64,000 bases of DNA from assembly GCA_963834725.1 (NCBI GenBank), contig CAWICN010000001.1:372001-436000 (forward strand), written 5' to 3'. The first letter of the stretch is position 1. Each line of letters opens with the position of its first letter. The position numbers and the translations under genes are program-made. Shown here in pieces: positions 54,690 to 63,145 of this stretch. Below the pieces are notes generated by a model that was not told the DNA's origin, did not search any database, and worked only from the letters and a program-made list of their open reading frames with translations. This DNA comes from PALSA-693 sp963834725. GTDB lineage: Bacteria; Actinomycetota; Acidimicrobiia; Acidimicrobiales; Palsa-688.

Positions 54690-55381
54690 TGCCTTGGCCT
54701 GATCCTGTATGGCAGCTTTGCCAAGCTGGAACCGGACACCGGCTTGTTGTCTCGCCTCGCCGACACCCAGCAGACCGCTCTGGACCGAATTGAGCGCGAG
54801 TGGGGTACCGAGGGGGTAGGTGTGGCCTTCTGGGCACCGAGTCTCCTGGACGACGAGGACCTCAAGGCGGCATACCTGCGGCTGACTCGATCGGCGGTGA
54901 GCCCAGCCTCAGCCCGGTCGTTGATGAAGCTCGGCTACCAGATCGACTGGGAGTCTGTGTTATCGGACATTCATATTCCCACGCTCGTCCTGCACCGGAC
55001 CGGAGACCTGGTGGTTCCCATCCGACAGGCCCGAAGGCTGGCCAAGGAGTTAGGGGTGCCCGATTCATGGAGCTTCCCGGGGTCGACCACCTCATGTGGG
55101 CGGGGGATCAAGAGTCAGTCCTCCGTGAGGTCGAATCGTTCCTGAGCGGCCTTGGTCGTTCGCATGCCGATTCCTCGTCTGATCGAGAAGTTGACCTCAC
55201 CCATCGGGAGTTGGAGGCCCTGCGCCTGCTGGCTGGCGGCTGGACGAACAAACAGATCGCAGGGGCGCTCTATATCAGCCCGAAGACTGCCGGCAATCAT
55301 GTGTCAAGCATCCTTGCGAAGCTAGGAGTCGAGCGACGTGCGGGCGCTGTCGCGGCGGCCCAACATCTCGGGCTTGTCTAG
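54690..55381 (+). pseudogene. Alpha/beta-hydrolase-LuxR regulator, 5'-truncated and frameshifted
   Basis: Homology begins at about 54703 (LILYGSFAKLEPDTGLL) and continues with WESVLSDIHIPTLVLHRTGD then LVVPIRQARRLAKELG, part of an alpha/beta-hydrolase fold. One base is off near 55050; the shifted frame continues ARFMELPGVDHLMWAGDQES with the hydrolase His, then a LuxR DNA-binding domain (LTHRELEALRLLAGGWTNKQ then IAGALYISPKTAGNHVSSIL). The N-terminal half with the nucleophile is missing, and the break coincides with the inverted repeat at 54624-54684. Confidence 0.75.
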
Positions 55382-55930
55382 CCCAGCACCTGCTCTTGAG
55401 GGCTCACTACCGCTGAACAAACCCAAGCCAGACCGAAGCGTAGCACTGCGCCCATACGAACCGTACAGACATCCGGTTGACGGCCCCTCCAGTCCTCCGG
55501 GCGACAAGCCGCTGAAGGGTCCGCACCGGGTTAACCACCATCGGGCGAAACGTCCCCTGCCCACATTCGGGGTGCACGATCCCCTCCGCCTGGGCGAGAT
55601 GGTGAAGAATGCGCGTGGCGAAGTGCGACGCAGCACATGAGGGTCGCCGCCACATCGACTCCGTGGCGGCGGCAGAGGCGGCAGCGAGCGGAGGCCCGAC
55701 CGAACCCGCCGCGCCAGGCGTCGGCAGAGGCAAGCACCTGCGACGCGGCGGGAGACGGCGTCGAGCTCCCGGTCGCGTTCGGCTTCGAGCCCTTCGAGGC
55801 GCTCCTGCCAGGCCCGGCGGTCACGCTCGAGCTGCTGGCGCTCGATGATGGTGAGCTGGCGGACCGTCGGCGCACCGGTGAGCGCTGGGGGAGGGTGGCG
55901 GCGAGAGCGAGGAGTACGTATGCTCAGGGC
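55382..55930. other. Unresolved stretch before the cell-surface operon
   Basis: About 550 bases with no gene I can support on the plus strand. On the minus strand a short piece (55739-55879) looks like protein. Confidence 0.4.
55739..55879 (-). pseudogene. Possible helicase-tail coiled fragment
   Basis: The minus-strand translation reads LTIIERQQLERDRRAWQERL followed by EGLEAERDRELDAV. This charged helix resembles the C-terminal segment I know from large Snf2-type helicases of the DISARM type. Only about 45 residues are present and the flanks are unrelated, so it may be chance. Confidence 0.25.
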
Positions 55931-56473
55931 ATGTGGGGCAGATTTGGGGGCACTCGGTATTTGTCGTGCGCGGCGACGGCTTTGGCGGTCGGGGTGGCGG
56001 TAGCTGTGATGTCCATTGCCATCGCCGAGGCATCGCCTACGAAGGCGGACGCCGACGAGCTCTGCATTGGGCCCGGCGGCGTCTTCGTCGGGTGCGGCCA
56101 ACCCGGGCAGGGTCCGGTGGCGCCGGGCGGGTTGCCAAGCCGGTCGTCGACGTCGGGTGCGCGGACAACCACACCACCGGTGGCGGCCCCGTCGGCGGAA
56201 CCCGATACCAGTCCGGTTTCCGGCCACGCCGTCTTGGCTGGCGGGACTCGGCCCGGCGACGGTTCGACCCTCGGGTACGTGGGCTTCCCCGCGCTGGCCC
56301 TCGTTCTTCTCGTGGTGCTCGGGTTCGGAGCTTTCTTTCTGCGACGCGATGGGGGTGCTCACTACCGGCGGCGCCGCCGGGCCGCCCATAGCCGCCGAAC
56401 CGGCCCAACCCCTCCATCCCCTCAATCCGGTCAGAACCAACGTCAGCTGTTAACCCTAAGGAGGAAACAATGA
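55931..56473 (+). CDS. Secreted protein with signal peptide and C-terminal membrane anchor
   Basis: The 180-residue product has an N-terminal hydrophobic segment (SCAATALAVGVAVAVMSIAIAEA), a Gly/Pro/Ser/Thr-rich middle, and a C-terminal helix (GFPALALVLLVVLGFGAFF) followed by an arginine-rich tail. This is the plan of a surface protein held or sorted at the membrane, but no LPxTG is visible. It shares ATGA with the next gene, which with the sortase makes a coupled operon. The exact start is uncertain because no clear ribosome site was found. Confidence 0.6.
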   Translation: MWGRFGGTRYLSCAATALAVGVAVAVMSIAIAEASPTKADADELCIGPGGVFVGCGQPGQGPVAPGGLPSRSSTSGARTTTPPVAAPSAEPDTSPVSGHAVLAGGTRPGDGSTLGYVGFPALALVLLVVLGFGAFFLRRDGGAHYRRRRRAAHSRRTGPTPPSPQSGQNQRQLLTLRRKQ

Positions 56474-57387
56474 GAATCGTCGGGGCAGCGACACGTATCA
56501 GCGGGCCGCCAGGAAGGATCGGCCGGCTTCTAGCCTGTTTGTTGGCGACCGGGGCACTGGCCGCGCCTGCGGTCTTGGTGGGGACCTCGCGGGCGGACGC
56601 CGCCAGCGGCACTGGTTGGCTCCGCGTCGGCGACTTTTCGCCGTCGGCGAGCGCGGTTGCCGTCTACATCGACGGCCACGTCACGGACAGCTCGCTCGCC
56701 TATCAAGGGGTGACCCCCTACCTGCTGCTCGGGGCCGGGATCCACCGGATCGCCCTGCTGCCCGCCGGCGCGCCAGCGTCGGCCGTGCCTCTGGCCACCG
56801 TGAACACGGCCGTGCCAGCCGGAGGCGCCCTGACCCTGGCGGCCATCGTCGACGGGTCCGCGACGGTCCTTTCGGCCATTCCCGACAATCTGGCTGCACC
56901 GCCGGCGGGCGACGCGAGGGTGCGCATCGTCGGCTTGGATCATGCTGCCTCCGGGATAACGGCGAAGCTCGTCGGTGAGAAGGGGACGCCGGGAACGTTG
57001 AGCTTCGGGCCTATCCAATACGGCGCGGCGTCGGCGTATCAGCCGGCTTCGGCCGGCACATACGGCCTCACTGTGGTGTCGGCTTCGGGTACGCCGCTCG
57101 TGTCGGGCGTCAACTGGCCGGTCAGCGCAGGCAGCGTCGCCAGCATCGTGGTGGCCACAAAAGGGGATGCACCCACCATCGAGGTTCTCCGGGACGCGGC
57201 CGACGCCGCGGCCATGCCGGCCGGCGGGGCCACCACAGGATACGGAGGGACGGCGCGCCCCGATGGCTCCATTGACACGTGGCTGTGGGGTGTGGCCGCG
57301 GGCGTCCTGCTCGCGGCTGTGGCCGGGACCGCGGTATGGCGGCGGCGCGGTCGCTTTCAGACCGCGCCCGAGGTCCGGAGGATATGA
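56470..57387 (+). CDS. DUF4397 surface protein
   Basis: A 305-residue protein: an N-terminal signal peptide (to about residue 46, ADA|ASG), two DUF4397 repeats (WLRVGDFSPSASAVAVYIDG; RVRIVGLDHAASGITAKLVG) and a C-terminal helix (GVAAGVLLAAVAGTAVW) with a basic tail. DUF4397 domains are extracellular beta domains of unknown role, common with class E/F sortases. AAGGAGG precedes the ATG, which overlaps the upstream stop by ATGA; its own stop overlaps the sortase start the same way. Confidence 0.82.
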   Translation: MRIVGAATRISGPPGRIGRLLACLLATGALAAPAVLVGTSRADAASGTGWLRVGDFSPSASAVAVYIDGHVTDSSLAYQGVTPYLLLGAGIHRIALLPAGAPASAVPLATVNTAVPAGGALTLAAIVDGSATVLSAIPDNLAAPPAGDARVRIVGLDHAASGITAKLVGEKGTPGTLSFGPIQYGAASAYQPASAGTYGLTVVSASGTPLVSGVNWPVSAGSVASIVVATKGDAPTIEVLRDAADAAAMPAGGATTGYGGTARPDGSIDTWLWGVAAGVLLAAVAGTAVWRRRGRFQTAPEVRRI

Positions 57388-58064
57388 CAGCCAGATGGGA
57401 GAGCACCGGCATGCGCCGGCGCCGGGGGTTTCTCCTCGGGGCTGGGTTCGTCCTGCTGCTGTCGGCCTGCGGGGCGCGGATGGCAGCGGTCCAGCCGGGC
57501 CCGTCCCCTCCGGCGGTCGAGGGTGCAGATGCTGTGGCCGCCCCACCCGCGCCGGCGCTAAAGAGCGGCCCTATCGACCTGTCCGGGCAAGGTACGGCGG
57601 CTCCACCGCTGCCGCCCCCAACCCAGGTCGTCATCCCGGCCATAGGAGTTGACGCCCCCGTGGTCGACGTGGGGCGAAACCCCGACGGGTCAGTGCAGGT
57701 GCCAACGTCGCTTACTTCGGTCGGTTGGTTCGATCCGGGACCCGCCCCCGGCCAGCCCGGTCCGGCGGCCATTCTCGGTCATCTGGACTCCTACACCGGC
57801 CCGGCTGTCTTCTTCCGTTTGCGCCAGCTGCGTCCCGGCGACCGGGTAGACGTCCTGTCGGGGAAGGTCGAGCGGGTGTTCCAGGTGACCGCGCTGTCGA
57901 GGTTCTCCAAGAACGCTTTTCCCACCGCCGAAGTGTGGGGACCAACACCGGATCCGGAGCTGCGGCTGATTACCTGCGGCGGCCCTTTCAACGCGAGCAT
58001 CGGGCATTACGAGGACAACGTCGTCGTCTTCGCCCGCGTGCTGAGCGATGCGACCGCACCATAG
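57384..58064 (+). CDS. Class F sortase, lipoprotein
   Basis: The 226-residue protein has a lipobox (LLLSACG) after a hydrophobic signal, a proline-rich linker, and a sortase domain from about residue 95: IPAIGVDAPV, the catalytic His in AILGHLDSY, the Cys in LRLITCGG and the Arg in NVVVFARVL. Length, single domain and actinobacterial origin match class F sortases. GGAGG sits close to ATG 57384, which overlaps the DUF4397 stop; an ATG at 57411 is possible. Its likely substrates are the two upstream membrane-anchored proteins (inference from operon structure). Confidence 0.87.
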   Translation: MTARWESTGMRRRRGFLLGAGFVLLLSACGARMAAVQPGPSPPAVEGADAVAAPPAPALKSGPIDLSGQGTAAPPLPPPTQVVIPAIGVDAPVVDVGRNPDGSVQVPTSLTSVGWFDPGPAPGQPGPAAILGHLDSYTGPAVFFRLRQLRPGDRVDVLSGKVERVFQVTALSRFSKNAFPTAEVWGPTPDPELRLITCGGPFNASIGHYEDNVVVFARVLSDATAP

Positions 58065-58073
58065 GGCGACCCG

Positions 58074-58199
58074 CCTAAGTGCTTCAGATCTCAACTACGT
58101 TGATGATCTTGCTGTTGAAGATATGCGGGCGAAGAGGACATGGCGGCCCATAGGGGGCGCCTTGAGATCATCAACGTAGTTGAGATTCGAAGTCCTAAG
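58074..58199. repeat. Hairpin repeat element
   Basis: Two 22-bp perfectly complementary arms, ATCTCAACTACGTTGATGAT(CT) at 58088-58109 and its complement at 58165-58186, separated by 55 bases. The outer flanks CCTAAGTGCTTC and CGAAGTCCTAAG are also partly complementary. TTGAGATTCGAAGT is shared with 23979-23992. It starts just after the sortase gene. Confidence 0.8.
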
Positions 58200-58350
58200 C
58201 TCCGGCGTTGCTTCTACGGGTAGCAGTAACGCTTGGCTATCGACGACGTCAGCTCCCAACCCTTCGAGTTCGGCCACGACGGGCCGCGCCTCATCGCCTG
58301 ATCGGCTCATTGGCCGTTCGCCTGGTGCGGGCCGGACGCTGGCCGTGATC

Positions 58351-58452
58351 GTCGTGCCGTAGCCTGAATGGTGATTGGCGATACCCCGGCGCTCGCCGGT
58401 GACCGTCGTGCCGTAGCCTGCGCGGTGATGGCGATACGCCGGCGCCTCGGCC
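58351..58452 (+). repeat. 54-bp imperfect tandem repeat
   Basis: Units start at 58351 and 58405. Both begin GTCGTGCCGTAGCCTG (16 bases identical), and the rest matches with a few substitutions and short gaps (GGTGATTGGCGATACC versus GGTGATGGCGATACG). It lies in a 580-base non-coding gap upstream of the 58646 gene and could be a pair of regulatory sites. Confidence 0.75.
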
Positions 58453-58645
58453 CTTTGCTGGAACAGTTCGATTTCCCTCGCAGCCAAGGGCGGGGTCGGC
58501 ACTCCGGCGGGTTGGTGTTACACTCCTCGGGCCACGGGTACGGTTGGTCTGGACTTGGGGATAGCCGGACTCGGTGGAGGGGTGGATCCACGGCGGTGTC
58601 GCCGCCGCGGTGACCGAGTTTAAATACTAAAGGGGCTACAACATC

Positions 58646-59281
58646 ATGAGCAACCGCCTGCAACGGTGGCTGGGCATCGCCGGCGTGGTCTTCGTCGTCT
58701 TGGTGGCGGCGTCGATCTTCACCGTGCCGAGCACACCGAGTACCCACGCCAGCCTGTCCAAGATCGCCGCCTTTTATGACAAAAGCCACCAAGGGGCGCT
58801 GTTCGCCGGGGCCATCCTGGCCGTGGCCGCCGTCATCGTAGGGGTGTTCTGGTTCTGGTACTTCCGGGACTGGCTCGTCGCCGCCCAGCCCACCAACCGT
58901 CGGCTGGCCACCGTCGGCTTCGGCGGGGCATTGCTGTTCGCAGCCGGCGGATCGCTAGCAGCCGGAATCAACTTCACCCTGTCCGACGCCTCCGGCCACG
59001 CCACCGCAACCGTCCTGCAGGGCTTGAACTACATCCAGTCCGACCTGAACAGCGGGCTGATCGGGGCCGGCACGGCGATCTTCCTGGCCGCCTCCTCAGC
59101 GGTGGTCATCCGCTCCAGGGTGCTGCCGGTCTGGCTCGGCTGGCTGGCGGCAGTGTTCGCAGTGGCGGCGGTGGTGATCGGATTCCTTGGCCTGATTGGC
59201 CTAGGACTGTGGCTCATCGCCACCAACATCGTGATCATTGCACGGTCCCGGAGACTGGCGGTCGCAGCGCCGCCCAACTGA
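58646..59281 (+). CDS. DUF4386-like integral membrane protein
   Basis: The 211-residue protein has about six hydrophobic helices (GIAGVVFVVLVAASIFTV, GAILAVAAVIVGVFWFWYF, VGFGGALLFAAGGSLAAGI, TAIFLAASSAVVIRS, WLGWLAAVFAVAAVVIGFLG, LGLWLIATNIVII) with a short basic end. This matches the DUF4386-like group of unknown function. AAAGGGG is upstream of the ATG. The 54-bp repeats lie about 200 bases before the gene. Confidence 0.75.
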   Translation: MSNRLQRWLGIAGVVFVVLVAASIFTVPSTPSTHASLSKIAAFYDKSHQGALFAGAILAVAAVIVGVFWFWYFRDWLVAAQPTNRRLATVGFGGALLFAAGGSLAAGINFTLSDASGHATATVLQGLNYIQSDLNSGLIGAGTAIFLAASSAVVIRSRVLPVWLGWLAAVFAVAAVVIGFLGLIGLGLWLIATNIVIIARSRRLAVAAPPN

Positions 59282-59310
59282 CCGTCGCTGGTATCCGGCA
59301 CACCGCCCCA

Positions 59311-59819
59311 GGCCGCCACAGTAACAGCATGGCCAAAGAAGTCGTCGACGTCGCGGACCGCGTGCCCGGAATGGATACCGGCTCTCAGTCGGACCGGGTG
59401 GCCGCTCCATCCGAGAGCGGCGCTGTCACGAACGTCTTGGGCACATCGGATGGCGTCTGATGCAGATGGAAAGGCGAGCATGAATCCGTCACCGAGCGAC
59501 TTGATGACATACCCATGATTTATCCGAGCCGGTCGGGAAAAGTGACAAGGCAGTTCGCTGCGCCCCAACCAGCTGAGGCCTCCTCGTAGCCATCACTATC
59601 GAGGAATTCCAACCGAAAGCTCCCGGCTGCGACTAACTCCGGAAGCTGAGCGATCATCGCATCCCAGTCTTCACCCGTCGACCACTCCCTCGGATCTGTA
59701 CCTATCGCCCTGCGCCCCAGTTCCAGAGAGGACATTCCCCGTATGCTCTGCTCGTCCCCTTGCCAAAAACAGCGCGTAAATCTCCGCAGGACACCTTCGA
59801 CTTCCGGCGAACGTTCCAC
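59311..59819 (-). pseudogene. SnoaL-like plus class III cyclase remnant
   Basis: The start (59819, GTG) reads EGVLRRFTRCFWQGDEQSI, GMSSLELGRRAIGTDPREWS and GYEEASAGWGAANCLVTFPD, the first part of an NTF2/SnoaL-like domain. The frame ends at 59520. From about 59517 a second frame reads YVIKSLGDGFMLAFPSASDA and VRLRAGIHSGHAVRDVDDFF, the middle of a class III cyclase domain, ending near 59311. Proteins with these domains in this order exist, so this is one gene with an internal deletion and a lost 3' end. Confidence 0.68.
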
Positions 59820-60063
59820 GCTGTGCCCCCTGCTCGGTCAGGATTCAGCGTAGTCCCGGGATTCAGTCGTGGGTGTTTCCCGCCCCGCCGCCGCCAGGAC
59901 TATGGGAGCCCGAGCCGCAACGACCGGCGCATGTGGGCGCTCCACGTCGGCGTGAAGACAAATGTCATTCTCACCTCGAACGAGTCTCACATCCGCAAGA
60001 TCATCAAAGCGATAGGCAAGCGGATTCGCATCCAGACCGTTTGATCTCGCCCAGCGAGCAAGA

Positions 60064-60786
60064 ATGGGCAGGATGAGCGAGCAGGAGATCACGGCCAGAG
60101 TCCGCCGGGTCGCGGAACAGGCGCTCGCCGAGAAGGGCTACGTAGCGCCGATCGACGTGCTGACCCGTCTCGGGTGGCTGGCGCCAATACGGGTCGATGA
60201 GTGGCGGCAGGGCCGCCTCCCGGCGCTGGAGGGCGGCGTGCAGGCCAACCCGTCCAAAATCTCCGGCGCCATGGCCGACTTCCGCCGGTGGGCCCGCGAG
60301 CGCGGCCTTGTGCCGAGTCACACCGAGTACGTAGCTCGCACCCGCGACCGGCGCCAACTGCAGTTCTCGGTGAGCGGCAAGCCATCGATCGAAGAGGCCT
60401 ACCGTACCCACTGGGTCTCACCACGGCTCTCGGAAGCCAAGCGCCGGCGGCTGGTTGAGGCTGCCTCCCAACCACCCGAGCTGGTCGTGATCGACGCGGC
60501 ACGGACCTGGTCCTGCACGAAGTGCTCGAGCACCGGCGGCGACCTGTTGATCATGGAGGACGCGGGCCCAGTCTGCATGAAGTGCGCCCAAATGGATCAC
60601 CTGGTCTTCCTGCCGAGCGGCGATGCCGGCCTGACCAGGCGGGCCCGAAAGGCCAGCACGCTCTCAGCTGTCGTCGTCCGCTGGAGCCGGGCGCGCAAGC
60701 GCTATGAGCGCCAGGGCCTGTTGGTCGAGCCAGCGGCCCTGGTGGCCGGTGGCGGGGCGGCCGCGTCGTCGCCGCCAATGGCCTGA
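60064..60786 (+). CDS. DUF2293-associated protein, probably C-terminally shortened
   Basis: The 240-residue product reads YVAPIDVLTRLGWLAPIRVD, WRQGRLPALEGGVQ, YRTHWVSPRLSEAKRRR, a zinc ribbon (WSCTKCSSTGGDLL and PVCMKCAQMDHLVFLP), and ARKRYERQGLLVE. This is the N-terminal and ribbon part of a family that usually continues into a DUF2293 domain of about 80 residues. Here the frame ends soon after LLVE with an alanine/serine-rich tail, so the last domain is missing. An in-frame ATG at 60073 is an alternative start. Function unknown; not part of an operon. Confidence 0.7.
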   Translation: MGRMSEQEITARVRRVAEQALAEKGYVAPIDVLTRLGWLAPIRVDEWRQGRLPALEGGVQANPSKISGAMADFRRWARERGLVPSHTEYVARTRDRRQLQFSVSGKPSIEEAYRTHWVSPRLSEAKRRRLVEAASQPPELVVIDAARTWSCTKCSSTGGDLLIMEDAGPVCMKCAQMDHLVFLPSGDAGLTRRARKASTLSAVVVRWSRARKRYERQGLLVEPAALVAGGGAAASSPPMA

Positions 60787-60793
60787 GTTCCTG

Positions 60794-61567
60794 TCAGACG
60801 GCGACGGTGCCGGTGAGGACTTTGGGACCCTGGTGGCTGGGGTTTCCGTTAGCGGGTTCCAGGGTGACGCCGAGTTGCGGGAACCGGTGAGGGTCGGCGG
60901 CCGTCGTCCAGTGGACATGGACGGGCCCGGTGCGGCTGACGACGAATGAACCCACCGACACCCGGTTGGGATGTTTGAGGGTGTCGCCCGGCCCCACCAG
61001 CCAGCACGTGTAGAAGGTGCCTGGCCGTGACGGCGCCAGGTCCTCGACCGTCATGTCGATCGTCAGACCCGCCGGCGTGGACCGGACCTGGGCGGTGCCG
61101 TGGGCGGGGCCACCGCTGACGGAAACGAGGCGGATGGTGGCCGCCGGGGCGGTCAAGCTTCCGCCGGTGGTGGTCACGATGCCCACTGCCAGTCCGATGA
61201 CGATGACGGCGGCGGCCGCGAGCAGGAGCAGCGGCGCCCGACGCTGGCGCCGCTTGGCGCCGGCGCTGATTGGGATGACGGTCCCGGGTGGCCCGGCGGT
61301 TGGAGCGGCTGCCTCCTGCGCTCCCGCCGCGGCGGCCGCTTCAATGGCCACGAATGTGCGTTCTTCCAGGCCGGGCGGCAGTGGAGTCGAGGGCGCCACG
61401 TCGGCGAGCAGGTCGGGGATGCCGGCCAGCTCGTCTAGCTCCCTCTGGCAGGCGTGGCAGCCGCCGAGATGGTCGGCGAACCTTTGCGTGTCATCGGGGT
61501 CGAGGGTGCGGAGGAGGTAACCGGCCACGTCGGGATGAGGGTCGGAATGGGGGCCGAGGTCAGCCAT
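60794..61567 (-). CDS. RskA-type anti-sigma factor
   Basis: The 257-residue product has a zinc anti-sigma domain (HLGGCHACQRELDEL, the HxxxCxxC motif), one membrane helix (APLLLLAAAAVIVIGLAVGIV, about 115-135) and an RskA-like extracellular domain (TIDMTVEDLAPSRPGTFYTC, VTLEPANGNP). It holds the partner sigma factor at the membrane until a signal triggers proteolysis. Its start lies 8 bases inside the end of the sigma gene, so both are translationally coupled. Confidence 0.88.
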   Translation of the reverse strand: MADLGPHSDPHPDVAGYLLRTLDPDDTQRFADHLGGCHACQRELDELAGIPDLLADVAPSTPLPPGLEERTFVAIEAAAAAGAQEAAAPTAGPPGTVIPISAGAKRRQRRAPLLLLAAAAVIVIGLAVGIVTTTGGSLTAPAATIRLVSVSGGPAHGTAQVRSTPAGLTIDMTVEDLAPSRPGTFYTCWLVGPGDTLKHPNRVSVGSFVVSRTGPVHVHWTTAADPHRFPQLGVTLEPANGNPSHQGPKVLTGTVAV

Positions 61568-62111
61568 AGATGCCTCGCTGATCCAGGGCGGCCTTGAACG
61601 AGCGCAAGGCGTGGAAGCACCTGGTCTTGACGGTGCCCAACGGGATACCGAGCCGCTCGGCGATCTCGGCTTGCTTGAGGCGTTCGTTGTATGAAAGCTC
61701 GAGCACTTCCCGGTGGGCATCCGATAGTGAGTAGAGGGCTTCCCGTACGTCGAGCCGGACGATGACCCGGTCCATCTGGTCGTCGTCGGGGGGCGGCTCA
61801 TCGACAGCGAGGGGACGCGACGAGGGCCGGCGCCACAGGTCGATAGCGAGCCGGCGGGCGATGGCGAAAATGAAGGTCTGCGGGGTGCCGCGGTCAGGGT
61901 CGAAGCGAGGGGCGTTGCGCCATAGGCGCACGAAGGTCTCCTGGACTAGCTCCTCGGCCAGTCCCCGGTCGTTGAGGAGTTGCGTCCCCAGCCCGTAGAG
62001 GCGGGAGGCGTAGCGCCGGTACAGCTCCCGCATCGGTTCGCCGCGGTCGCCTGCCGCCACCGCCCGGAGAAGGTCGGTGTCGGCTATGGCATCAGGAACC
62101 GGCTTGGTCAT
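61560..62111 (-). CDS. ECF-family RNA polymerase sigma factor (SigK-like)
   Basis: The 183-residue product has sigma region 2 (YRRYASRLYGLGTQLLNDRG, then LAEELVQETFVRLWRNAPRF, TFIFAIARRLAIDLWRR) and region 4 (LSDAHREVLELSYNERLKQA then EIAERLGIPLGTVKTRCFHA). Pairing with an RskA-type anti-sigma gene overlapping its stop suggests SigK/RskA-style membrane signalling. The start is uncertain: ATG 62111 is used because homology begins nearby; in-frame starts upstream to 62216 exist. The secreted protein gene at 62504 is divergent and a possible target. Confidence 0.86.
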   Translation of the reverse strand: MTKPVPDAIADTDLLRAVAAGDRGEPMRELYRRYASRLYGLGTQLLNDRGLAEELVQETFVRLWRNAPRFDPDRGTPQTFIFAIARRLAIDLWRRPSSRPLAVDEPPPDDDQMDRVIVRLDVREALYSLSDAHREVLELSYNERLKQAEIAERLGIPLGTVKTRCFHALRSFKAALDQRGIYG

Positions 62112-62216
62112 TCCCACCCCGAAGTCCACCATCTCCCGCACCCGCCCCTGCCAACCAGGTTCCGTCTCGCGAAACCCGGCCATGCTTACGATCATCGGGC
62201 GGCAACCATCTCCCAT

Positions 62217-62503
62217 TCCCGGATCCGGCCCATCGTGACACCGGTCGACGCCATCTGTCCTCCCTGCCAGGCCATATGAATTCTACTCCTCGGCCATGGC
62301 CGGGTTCGTGGTCGCTCTTGATGAGTACGGAGGACCGGCCTGTTCTGGTTCATCCGGCCAGCGCCTGCGCCGCGCCATCGATCCGACCGCGGGCCCGGGC
62401 CGGACCGCCGAACAACCAGTACCTCGTTGACAGTTGAACCGGAACGGCCGCAGCGGTCGTACTCCTACTCAACTCACTGCAACAAAGAAAGGAACAACAC
62501 ACA
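62217..62503. other. Divergent promoter region of sigma and secreted-protein genes
   Basis: 287 bases. A possible ECF-type -35 (GAAC in TTGAACCGGAAC, about 62436) and CGTA about 18 bases later could drive the 62504 gene. This is weak. Confidence 0.3.
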
Positions 62504-63145
62504 ATGTTCAAGCGACTGATGTCGAAGCGCCTGGGAGCCATTGCCGGAGTCGCCGCGGTGGCCGCGGCTGGAGTAGGCAGCACCCTCGCTTTCGCTGGTG
62601 GTGCGAATGCAGCCGTCACGAGCACGTCGTTTAACATGGTCCGCTCCGCAGCCTCGGTCAAGGCCAACTGCTTGCAGAACGCCACGGCCCACGTCACGAT
62701 CACTTCGCAAGGCCCGGTCGAGACCATGAAGATCTCGGCCAGCCACCTGCCGAGCAACACCGACTTCGATCTATTCGTGATCCAGGTTCCCAACAGCCCG
62801 TTCGGGATCTCCTGGTATCAGGGCGACCTTCAGAGCAACGACAACGGCAATGCGAACGGGACTTTCGTGGGGCGATTCAGCATCGAAACCTTTGCGGTCG
62901 CGCCCGGAGTTGCGCCAGCCCCGGTCGTCTTCCACAATCCGTTCCCCGACGCCAGCGAAAACCCGTCCTTCAATCCGGTGCAGATGTACCACCTCGGTGT
63001 GTGGTTTAACTCGCCGGCCAGTGCCATCGCCGCTGGCTGCGCCTCGACGGTCACTCCGTTCAACGGTGAACACAATGCCGGTGTACAGGCCCTGAGCACC
63101 CAGAACTTCCCGGTCCTCGACGGTCCGCTCCACAATATCCACTGA
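62504..63145 (+). CDS. Secreted protein of unknown function
   Basis: The 213-residue product has a clear Sec signal peptide (basic MFKRLMSKR, then AIAGVAAVAAAGVGSTLAFA, cut near GANA|AV). The mature part reads ATAHVTITSQGPVETMKISA, PSNTDFDLFVIQVPNSPFGI, YHLGVWFNSPASAIAAGCAS and FNGEHNAGVQALST, apparently a single beta-sandwich with two cysteines. AAAGGAAC precedes the ATG. I do not recognise the family. It is divergent from the ECF sigma/anti-sigma pair, which may control it. Confidence 0.75.
   Translation: MFKRLMSKRLGAIAGVAAVAAAGVGSTLAFAGGANAAVTSTSFNMVRSAASVKANCLQNATAHVTITSQGPVETMKISASHLPSNTDFDLFVIQVPNSPFGISWYQGDLQSNDNGNANGTFVGRFSIETFAVAPGVAPAPVVFHNPFPDASENPSFNPVQMYHLGVWFNSPASAIAAGCASTVTPFNGEHNAGVQALSTQNFPVLDGPLHNIH

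Noticed and set aside
58095..58502. Minus-strand frame of 135 codons over the hairpin and tandem repeats
   Set aside because: The translation is built largely from the repeats and has no ribosome site or recognisable domain.
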